Source: Companilactobacillus tucceti DSM 20183 (GTDB lineage: Bacteria > Bacillota > Bacilli > Lactobacillales > Lactobacillaceae). From it: DNA of 64,000 nucleotides. The notes beneath the pieces were generated by a model, which was not told the DNA's origin, made no database searches, and saw nothing but the letters and a program-made list of their open reading frames with translations. Positions 57,617-64,000 of this stretch are shown here, piece after piece. The DNA is taken from contig NZ_AZDG01000012.1 of assembly GCF_001434665.1 (NCBI RefSeq), positions 1 to 64,000 of the forward strand, written 5' to 3'. Each line of letters begins with the position of its first letter. Within the stretch, counting starts at the first letter, position 1. A program made the position numbers and the translations under genes.

Positions 57617-57641
57617 ACAAAAAAATTCAGGAGGATAAATT

Positions 57642-58550
57642 ATGGCGTGGAGAATCGTTCATGTTAAGGAAGGGGATCTACTAAGGCTCAGATTAGATAA
57701 TTTGGAAATTAGAAAGAAGGATGATAAATACTATATTCCATTATCAGATATAACAATGGTTGTACTAGAAGGTAATAAAACATCAATAACAACTAAATTG
57801 ATGTCTAGCTTTAGTCAAAATAATATTGCTTTAGTAATTTGTGATGATAAATATTTGCCAGTGGGGATATATTTACCATATGGTCAATATCATCACTATT
57901 CTAAACGAGTTATCAAACAGGCTTCTTGGACTGCTAAGCAAAAGGATTTACTTTGGCAAAATGTTATTAAGCAAAAGATGGATAATCAAATAGCCTTCGC
58001 TAGGTGGTCTGGTGTTGAACAGGAACGCTTAGAACTAATGAAAGATCTAGTTGCTGATTTGGTTGCCGGAGATAAAACTAATCGAGAGGGTCATGTTGCT
58101 AAAGTATATTTTGATTCATTGTACGGAAAAACCTTTACTCGTGGGGATGACAGTACTATTAATGCTGCCATGAATTTTGGTTATGCTATTTTAAGATCTT
58201 GTATGGCAAGAATTGTCGTAGGTAATGGGCTAGTTACTATGTTGGGAATATTTCATAAGAATGAATTTAACAGTTTCAATCTAGTAGATGATTTGATGGA
58301 ACCGTATCGTCCCTTAATGGATTATTGGATCAATCAGAATCTCCTTGGAGATAAAAATTATTTAAGTTATGAATCAAGATTAGAGATAATTGAATTCATG
58401 AATCAAAAGCTTGAAGTAAAAGGTAAGAAAATGTCGATAGATAATTCTATGCAGGAATTTGTCACCAGTTTTATAACTGCAATCGAGGCTGAAGAACCAG
58501 AGGCCTTATTAACTATTGATTTAAAAAATTTTGTAGGTGAAGAAAGTTGA
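57642..58550 (+). CDS. cas1: CRISPR-associated endonuclease Cas1 (type II)
   Basis: A 302-residue integrase that with Cas2 inserts new spacers. MAWRIVHVKEGDLLRLRLDNL is the type II N-terminus. Catalytic metal residues are the Glu in REGHVAKVYF, the His in LGIFHKNEFN and the acidic residue in VDDLMEPYRPLMD. AGGAGG precedes the ATG. It lies right behind the tracrRNA terminator with no promoter in the gap. Its end overlaps cas2 by 4 bases. The length equals that of the S. thermophilus CRISPR1 Cas1. Confidence 0.96.
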   Translation: MAWRIVHVKEGDLLRLRLDNLEIRKKDDKYYIPLSDITMVVLEGNKTSITTKLMSSFSQNNIALVICDDKYLPVGIYLPYGQYHHYSKRVIKQASWTAKQKDLLWQNVIKQKMDNQIAFARWSGVEQERLELMKDLVADLVAGDKTNREGHVAKVYFDSLYGKTFTRGDDSTINAAMNFGYAILRSCMARIVVGNGLVTMLGIFHKNEFNSFNLVDDLMEPYRPLMDYWINQNLLGDKNYLSYESRLEIIEFMNQKLEVKGKKMSIDNSMQEFVTSFITAIEAEEPEALLTIDLKNFVGEES

Positions 58551-58870
58551 AATATCAAAATATGAGAATGATGTGTTTATTTGATTTACCCATGGATACT
58601 CCTAAACAACAGAGACAATATCGAATTTTTAGAAAAGAATTAATTCGAAATGGATTTATGATGCTACAGTATTCTGTTTATTATCGCTCTATTCCTAACC
58701 GCTTATCTGGTAAGAAATATCAAAAAGCAATTGAATACTTTTTACCAGAAAATGGCGAAGTAAGACTCATGTCAGTTAGTGAAAAGCAATTTGAAGATAT
58801 GCAGGTACTTGTTGGAAGTAAAAGTAAACAAGAAACCGTAGTAGGTAATAAAAAATTGGTGATCATATGA
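58547..58870 (+). CDS. cas2: CRISPR-associated protein Cas2
   Basis: A 107-residue ferredoxin-fold dimer forming the structural core of the Cas1-Cas2 integrase. MRMMCLFDLPMDTPKQQRQYRIFRKELI is the type II signature, followed by MMLQYSVYYRSI. It starts at TTG 58547, in a TTGA overlap with the cas1 stop; family alignment supports a few residues before MRMM. It ends in an ATGA overlap with csn2. Confidence 0.95.
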   Translation: MKYQNMRMMCLFDLPMDTPKQQRQYRIFRKELIRNGFMMLQYSVYYRSIPNRLSGKKYQKAIEYFLPENGEVRLMSVSEKQFEDMQVLVGSKSKQETVVGNKKLVII

Positions 58871-59889
58871 TAATGAAAATTGAATTAGAAAATCAAAAAT
58901 TTCTAGATGTGGATTTTGACGACATTATTTATTTAACTGGAATAGATCATAAAAAATTGTGGACGGTTTTCCGTAGTTTATATTACTATTTCAATCGTAG
59001 CACTAGTTTAGCGACTAATATTTATGGTGATAATAATATTGAACTATATGTTGATGATGATAAGGTTTCCGTTAAAAATACGGATGTCTTCTTTATAAAT
59101 AATCGAGATAGTATCTATCATCAAATGGAGTATAAGAAAGATACCTTATTATTTGAATTATTAAATGACTTTAGCGACGATACTGAGATTAATCGAATCA
59201 TTGAGGATATGAATAACGAAAGTTTTCGATTGGAGATTAGATCACAAGAGTTCTTAGATAACTATTCAAATAATTTACGAATTAACTTTCAGGATTTGAA
59301 TTACTTGGAAATGTTAAAAAACTTCTTAGTTTTAAATTATCAAGAGGATTCAAAGAATTATCCACTAGAGTTTATGAATACAGAAAGTTTATTAGATGAA
59401 TTTTTGAACTTTATAAAATATAAGTTTGAAAAGGATAATCACTTAACCTGGCTAGTTTTATACAATATTGACAGTTTTATTGGACAGAAAGAAAAAACGA
59501 ACTTCTTTATTAAACTAAAGGAGTTCGTCGCTGATTATAATTTAAAGGTCATTTGTATTAGCAATAATCTTGATAATTTACCTATAGACCGTACAGATAT
59601 TGAGAAGATAATTGTTGCGGCAGATAATTTTGATCAACTTTTGCCAATTGATGAATTATTAGTTTCAGTTAAGAATAATTATCCTAATGAGTTTGATTGT
59701 GATGAAAATCGATTTGTTAAGGCAATGCAAAGAATAATTCCATTTATTGGAAGTAAGGAAAAATTGTTTTTAAATGCTAAAGATTTGGTATTATTAAAAG
59801 TAGTAAATGAAATTCTTGGTTACGAGACGTCGTTAGACTTTGAAAATCAGTTACTGACAGATGCAGAAACCAAATTTTTAGAAGATTGA
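58867..59889 (+). CDS. csn2: Type II-A Csn2, long (CRISPR1-St) form
   Basis: A 340-residue adaptation protein, expected to form a DNA-end-binding tetramer with Cas1-Cas2 and Cas9 during spacer uptake. The length and place fit the roughly 350-residue Csn2 of S. thermophilus CRISPR1, as opposed to the 220-residue Csn2a. The P-loop region is degenerate (LTGIDHKKLWTVFRSL near residue 25), as normal. Middle part: LNDFSDDTEINRIIEDMNNESF, and WLVLYNIDSFIGQKEK may be the Walker-B-like strand. The leader begins directly after its stop. Identification leans on context, so divergence from known Csn2 is worth checking. Confidence 0.88.
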   Translation: MIMKIELENQKFLDVDFDDIIYLTGIDHKKLWTVFRSLYYYFNRSTSLATNIYGDNNIELYVDDDKVSVKNTDVFFINNRDSIYHQMEYKKDTLLFELLNDFSDDTEINRIIEDMNNESFRLEIRSQEFLDNYSNNLRINFQDLNYLEMLKNFLVLNYQEDSKNYPLEFMNTESLLDEFLNFIKYKFEKDNHLTWLVLYNIDSFIGQKEKTNFFIKLKEFVADYNLKVICISNNLDNLPIDRTDIEKIIVAADNFDQLLPIDELLVSVKNNYPNEFDCDENRFVKAMQRIIPFIGSKEKLFLNAKDLVLLKVVNEILGYETSLDFENQLLTDAETKFLED

Positions 59890-59915
59890 TAACGTGTTAG
59901 TTTTTTGGATTTGAG
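59890..59915 (+). promoter_or_regulatory. CRISPR leader with ATTTGAG anchor
   Basis: Only 26 bases separate the csn2 stop from the first repeat. The last seven, ATTTGAG (59909-59915), are the leader-anchoring sequence known to direct spacer insertion in type II-A systems. There is no room for a complete promoter, so transcription must start within csn2 (weak CTGACA at 59854-59859 and TTTAGA at 59877-59882) or upstream. Confidence 0.8.
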
Positions 59916-60997
59916 GTTTTTGTACTCTTAAGGATTTAATAATAGTAAAACAAATTCAATTAGATGTTGTTAAAACTTATCCGTTTTTGTACTCTTAAGG
60001 ATTTAATAATAGTAAAACATTAACCTTGATAGCCTGCGTAATACCTGAGTTTTTGTACTCTTAAGGATTTAATAATAGTAAAACTAAAACCGTTAAGACT
60101 AAACTCTACAGTTTGTTTTTGTACTCTTAAGGATTTAATAATAGTAAAACAATCTAAAACAGCAACAGATACTGATACAGGTTTTTGTACTCTTAAGGAT
60201 TTAATAATAGTAAAACTTCTACTATTAAACTATCGACAGATTGCCAGTTTTTGTACTCTTAAGGATTTAATAATAGTAAAACGGGTGACCAACTCTAATA
60301 ACTTGTCGTGTGGTTTTTGTACTCTTAAGGATTTAGTAATAGTAAAACTCATAAGAGCAGGGATGAGGTCATTGCTATGTTTTTGTACTCTTAAGGATTT
60401 AGTAATAGTAAAACCGATTACAGTCGATTAACTAATGATGATAGGTTTTTGTACTCTTAAGGATTTAGTAATAGTAAAACTTTAGCACTTCCAAGTGTGC
60501 GTCAATATTCGTTTTTGTACTCTTAAGGATTTAGTAATAGTAAAACCCTAAATGTAATAATTGTTGGCCGACCTTAGTTTTTGTACTCTTAAGGATTTAG
60601 TAATAGTAAAACTTTTAAAGCTACTTCTGATTTATCTGAAGAGTTTTTGTACTCTTAAGGATTTAGTAATAGTAAAACCGGTAAAGCAGTCATTTCAACA
60701 AACTTAGGGTTTTTGTACTCTTAAGGATTTAGTAATAGTAAAACAAGAGTGCTGTTCGATCGTATTATCATAGAGTTTTTGTACTCTTAAGGATTTAGTA
60801 ATAGTAAAACAATGGGATTTGATGTATCACGCGAGCGTGTGTTTTTGTACTCTTAAGAACTTACTAATAATATAACCAATTCTTGTGGTATTATTGTCTT
60901 TGTATTCTTAAGAACTTAGTAGTGGTAAAACAATCGACTTTTTGTTTTATGTATTACTTGAGTTTTTGTACTCTTAAGGATTTAGTAATAGTAAAAC
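59916..60997 (+). CRISPR. Type II-A CRISPR array, 17 repeats and 16 spacers
   Basis: 36-base repeats beginning GTTTTTGTACTCTTAAGG and ending AGTAAAAC start at 59916, 59983, 60049, 60115, 60181, 60247, 60313, 60379, 60445, 60511, 60577, 60643, 60709, 60775, 60841, 60896 and 60962. Spacers are 30 bases, except the first (31) and number 15 (19). Repeats 1-6 have A at position 24; repeats 7-14 and 17 have G24. Repeats 15 and 16 are degenerate (5 and 6 changes, sharing G18A and T20C). The repeat is close to that of S. thermophilus CRISPR1. Orientation follows from the leader and tracrRNA. I recognise no spacer target. Confidence 0.98.
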
Positions 60998-61097
60998 GCA
61001 TCGTTTTTAACAATCAAAAGCACATCAAACGTAGGTGTGCTTTTTGTTTCCCCAAAATTCTCATTCTGCTAAAATAAAACAAAAAAAGAGGTCGAAA

Positions 61098-61733
61098 ATG
61101 GCACAACTTCTAGCAATAATTGCTCACCCTATGACTGATAAAATGTCCACAAGTATCGAACTATATAAGAACTTCATTGAATCGTACAAACAGACTAATC
61201 CTAATGACACGATAGTAGAGCGTAATGTTTCCGAAGAGCCTAAATTACCTTTTGATGATACTGCGTTATCCATTTATAATAAAAAGTCCACGGGGGCAAC
61301 TTTAACTAGATATGAGCGAGCAATTAATAATGCACGCCAATCTTATGTTGATGAATTTGTTCAATCTGACAAATATGTTTTTGTTAACCCTATGTATAAC
61401 TTCTTCTTGCCAGCAGAAATGAAGAGTTACATGGATATTATTATGCAGATTCCGGATACTTTTGAATACAATGATCAATCTAAGTTACAAGGTAATTTGC
61501 TCAATAAAAAAGTACTGCATTTACAATCTAGTGGAGATTGTTTTCACAGTGCGGATAAAAAATTGCAAGAACTTGATTTGGGTGACAAATATTTAAAGAC
61601 CGTTTTTAATATTATGGGAATTGACGATTATCAAAGTATTTTTGTTGAGGGGATGGATTTTGACCCTAAGAATTCTCAAAGCATTTTAAATCGAGGTTAT
61701 CAATCAGCAAAACAATTAGCGAGAGTATTTTAA
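61098..61733 (+). CDS. azoR: FMN-dependent NADH azoreductase
   Basis: A 211-residue flavodoxin-fold oxidoreductase reducing azo dyes and quinones with NADH. LLAIIAHPMTDKMSTSI is the FMN phosphate-binding start, and FVNPMYNFFLPAEMKSYMDII is the AzoR signature. It starts at 61098 (MAQLLAI) behind AAAGAGG; the longer frame runs into the array flank. It lies 100 bases after the last repeat and is not a Cas gene. Confidence 0.93.
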   Translation: MAQLLAIIAHPMTDKMSTSIELYKNFIESYKQTNPNDTIVERNVSEEPKLPFDDTALSIYNKKSTGATLTRYERAINNARQSYVDEFVQSDKYVFVNPMYNFFLPAEMKSYMDIIMQIPDTFEYNDQSKLQGNLLNKKVLHLQSSGDCFHSADKKLQELDLGDKYLKTVFNIMGIDDYQSIFVEGMDFDPKNSQSILNRGYQSAKQLARVF

Positions 61734-61758
61734 AAGCCGACTAAAAAGTCGGCTTTTT
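61733..61758. terminator. Bidirectional intrinsic terminator
   Basis: AAAGCCGAC / GTCGGCTTT with a 6-base loop, between the convergent azoR and DUF368 genes. Confidence 0.9.
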
Positions 61759-62612
61759 TATTTGTATTTATCTTCAAGTTTACTCATCCAAAGTCCTAAC
61801 AAGGCACCGAGAATGAAAGTAACGACACTGATAACGATGGTGGTAGTAGTGATTCCTGCATAAGATATTGTTTCTTCAGAATATGGATTTGGTATAAGGA
61901 TCAAAATTGTACTAGCAACTACTATTCCTAATATAAAATGATAGACCCTTGAATGATGATGTTGAATCAAAAATTCCATACCTTTTGAAAACAGAATCAT
62001 TGAAACTGCTCCACCAATAGCTATCGGTAAAAACACACCAATAATATCGAAGTTTTTAAATCCAGTTAGCATTGGTGAATAAAGTCCTAGTATTAGCAAT
62101 AGATTAGAAGGACTTAATCCAGGTACTAAAACTCCTAAAGCAATCAGCATACCTGCAATAACAAAACCAATGAAGTTGGCGGGTATCGTACCAAATATTT
62201 CACTCATGAAGAATAGGAATAATCCTCCTAGGATCAACATGGCTAAAAACCAGATAATATCTACGAGATCTCTTTTCTTTCTAGAAGTGGACTCTTTTAT
62301 TAAAGCGGGTAGGGTACCGATGATGGCTCCAGCAAATCCCCAAAGAACTATAACTTGATAGTGTTCTAAGAGGAATTCTAATGGTTTTGACAGTAGACCA
62401 ATTCCAACGATTCCACCTATACCAACTGGTAGAAAAAACATAAAATCTTTTTTGAAGTTTTTTCTGAAGTGAGCCATAAAATGGAGTAATCTTTCGTAGA
62501 TGCCTAGAATGGCAGCTAAAACTCCACCAGATACACCTGGTAAAATAAATCCTAATGCGATAATTACACCTTTGAAAAATCGGATAAAGAAATTTTCTTG
62601 TTTATTTTGCAT
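61758..62612 (-). CDS. DUF368 membrane protein (undecaprenyl-phosphate translocase type)
   Basis: A 284-residue polytopic protein of about eight hydrophobic segments. FFKGVIIALGFILPGVSGGVLAAILGIYERLL and the internal near-repeat GMLIALGVLVPGLSPSNLLLILGLY are the inverted-repeat motifs of DUF368. Members (PopT) recycle undecaprenyl phosphate across the membrane for cell-wall synthesis, as published for this family. TAGGAG precedes the ATG. The role here is by family. Confidence 0.9.
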   Translation of the reverse strand: MQNKQENFFIRFFKGVIIALGFILPGVSGGVLAAILGIYERLLHFMAHFRKNFKKDFMFFLPVGIGGIVGIGLLSKPLEFLLEHYQVIVLWGFAGAIIGTLPALIKESTSRKKRDLVDIIWFLAMLILGGLFLFFMSEIFGTIPANFIGFVIAGMLIALGVLVPGLSPSNLLLILGLYSPMLTGFKNFDIIGVFLPIAIGGAVSMILFSKGMEFLIQHHHSRVYHFILGIVVASTILILIPNPYSEETISYAGITTTTIVISVVTFILGALLGLWMSKLEDKYK

Positions 62613-62668
62613 GTAATCTCCTAAATAGTTTGTTCATAGAATATAGCAAATTATTTTGGAATTAACAA

Positions 62669-64000
62669 TTAATCGGCCATGTCTTCTAGTTCAATTGACT
62701 TTTCAGTCCATTCGTCTTCAAGTTCACTTTGCTTAGCTTTATTTTCATCCAATTCTTTTTGGAAATCAGCTAGTTTAGTATATGAAGTTAAATTCTCTTC
62801 TTTAGTCATTTCCAATTGGATTTCAGAATTTTTCTTATCCAATTCAGAAATTTCCTTTTCTAGTTTTTCAACTTGTCGACGAATTTTACGTTCTTGTTTT
62901 TGTTGTTCCTTAGATTGTTGATATTCAACCTTTTTCTCACTTACAACGTGACCAGAGGAATCTTCTTCTTCGTTAGTGTCGGTTGTCTTTTCAAGATAAT
63001 AGTCATAGTCACCTAGATAAATAGTGCTGCCGTTAGTACCGATATCAACAATTCTATTGGCTAAAGTATTTAATAGATAACGATCGTGGGAAACGAACAA
63101 AACCGTACCTTCAAAGTTACTTAAGGCATCTTCTAGGACTTCTTTACTGTCGATATCCAAGTGGTTTGTTGGCTCATCCATTACTAAGAAGTTATCATGT
63201 TCCATTGATAATTTTGTCAGAGTAAGACGAGCTTTTTCACCACCGGATAATCCAGAAATTGGTTTTAATACATCGTCACCACTGAATAAAAAAGATCCTA
63301 AAATGTTACGAATTACTTGTTCATCTAATAGAGGATGAAGGTCCCAGATCTCGTGAAGTACATCTTTACGTGGGTCCAAATTTGTCAAATTCTGGTCATA
63401 GTAACCAACTTGAACATTAGCACCAAATTGGTAAGTACCTTTGATCAAAGGTATTTGATCAAGTATTGATTTTAGAAGGGTAGATTTACCGATTCCGTTA
63501 GGTCCGATAATACCAATTCGTTCACCTTTTTTAACATCCAGGTTGATCGGTTCAGACATTATCTGATCATCATATCCTATTGCAGCATCTTTTATTAATA
63601 AGACGTCATTTCCACTTTCTTTATCGATTTTAAATGAGAAGTGAGCGGATGCTTGGTCTGAACCTGGACGTTCCATGACATCCATCTTTTCCAGCTTTTT
63701 ACGGCGACTTTGAGCCATTTTGGTTGTAGAAGCACGTACGATATTTTTTTGAATGTACTCTTCAGTTTTCTTGATTTCAGCTTGTTGTTCTTCGTAGTGT
63801 TTCCACTCAACTTGCTGGTTTTTCTTCTTTTCTTTTAGATAGAATGTGTAGTTTCCAGAATAATGTTTGGACGAATGATGGTTGATCTCAACGATTTCGT
63901 TAACGACTTTATCTAAGAAATACTGATCATGAGAGATAATGACCAGTGCTCCACGATAGTTTTTTAAATAACCTTCGAGCCATTCAACAGTAGTAATATC
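62669..64000 (-). CDS. ABC-F ATPase, 3' part (5' end outside window)
   Basis: The open frame runs from beyond 64000 with no stop, so 444 residues of the C-terminal part are seen. At the window edge is the end of the first ATPase domain (DITTVEWLEGYLK, then ALVIISHDQYFLDKVVN), then the linker (P-site tRNA interaction motif region), then the second ATPase domain: Walker A GPNGIGKSTL, signature SGLSGGEKARLTL, Walker B FLVMDEPTNHLDID. The C-terminal about 80 residues are a charged coiled coil. No transmembrane segment. Likely a translation factor or ribosome-protection protein (YfmR/YdiF/Uup-like); the exact subgroup needs the missing N-terminus. Confidence 0.93.
   Translation of the reverse strand, partial: DITTVEWLEGYLKNYRGALVIISHDQYFLDKVVNEIVEINHHSSKHYSGNYTFYLKEKKKNQQVEWKHYEEQQAEIKKTEEYIQKNIVRASTTKMAQSRRKKLEKMDVMERPGSDQASAHFSFKIDKESGNDVLLIKDAAIGYDDQIMSEPINLDVKKGERIGIIGPNGIGKSTLLKSILDQIPLIKGTYQFGANVQVGYYDQNLTNLDPRKDVLHEIWDLHPLLDEQVIRNILGSFLFSGDDVLKPISGLSGGEKARLTLTKLSMEHDNFLVMDEPTNHLDIDSKEVLEDALSNFEGTVLFVSHDRYLLNTLANRIVDIGTNGSTIYLGDYDYYLEKTTDTNEEEDSSGHVVSEKKVEYQQSKEQQKQERKIRRQVEKLEKEISELDKKNSEIQLEMTKEENLTSYTKLADFQKELDENKAKQSELEDEWTEKSIELEDMAD

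Noticed and set aside
60883-61077. Open frame of 64 codons at the end of the CRISPR array
   Set aside because: It runs through the degenerate repeats and spacer 16, has no ribosome binding site and simply translates repeat sequence.
54000-61100. Transposon or integrase flanking the CRISPR-Cas locus
   Set aside because: No transposase, integrase, terminal repeats or target duplications are visible on either side; flanks are ordinary chromosomal genes.

Overview
The window is a low-GC, gene-dense chromosomal segment of a lactic acid bacterium. The evidence is a pyruvate oxidase, PepX and PepC peptidases, a mannose-family PTS (manLMN plus manO), phenolic acid decarboxylase with PadR, and the Bacillota gene order rlmB-sigH-rpmG-secE-nusG-rplKA-rplJL and dnaX-ybaB-recR-yaaL-tmk-darA-holB-yabA-rsmI. 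A Lactobacillaceae genome (possibly Companilactobacillus-like) is my inference; no 16S rRNA or tRNA gene is present to fix it.

Layout. 1-8.9 kb: two tandem small membrane proteins, an amino-acid permease, pyruvate oxidase with a CcpA site, and a short pstSCAB phosphate operon beside an orphan response regulator. 8.9-17.8 kb: a calcium-type P-ATPase, an EIICBA sugar PTS (nagE-like) and the manLMN-manO operon; the two sugar loci share GntR/NagR-like operator sequences, and manLMN also has cre sites. 17.8-30.5 kb: accessory and metabolic genes (DUF5067 protein, phosphoglycerate mutase, padC/padR, kup, pepX, marR/MFS efflux, pepC, rpiA). 30.6-54 kb: housekeeping core on the + strand (dut, radA, yacL, gltX, cysS, mrnC, rlmB, sigH-like, ribosomal stalk proteins with their leader RNAs, tadA, SRP RNA, dnaX through rsmI, acyl-ACP thioesterase, folT with a THF riboswitch, tsaB-rimI-tsaD).

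54-61 kb: a complete type II-A CRISPR-Cas locus of the Streptococcus thermophilus CRISPR1 kind: compact Cas9 (1128 aa), tracrRNA between cas9 and cas1, Cas1, Cas2, a long 340-aa Csn2, a 26-nt leader ending in the ATTTGAG anchor, and an array of 17 repeats and 16 spacers. The array records drift of the repeat. The six leader-proximal repeats carry A24, which mispairs with the tracrRNA anti-repeat; the older ones carry G24, which pairs. Two degenerate repeats near the distal end carry A18, which is the base the anti-repeat still complements, whereas current repeats have G18. 61-64 kb: an azoreductase, a DUF368 (undecaprenyl-phosphate translocase) protein and the 3' part of an ABC-F gene running off the window.

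The main points for follow-up are the repeat/anti-repeat drift, the tracrRNA terminator that separates cas9 from the adaptation genes, promoter-proximal terminators in front of nusG and the P-type ATPase, and two copies of an L1-type mRNA site in front of rplK and rplA.
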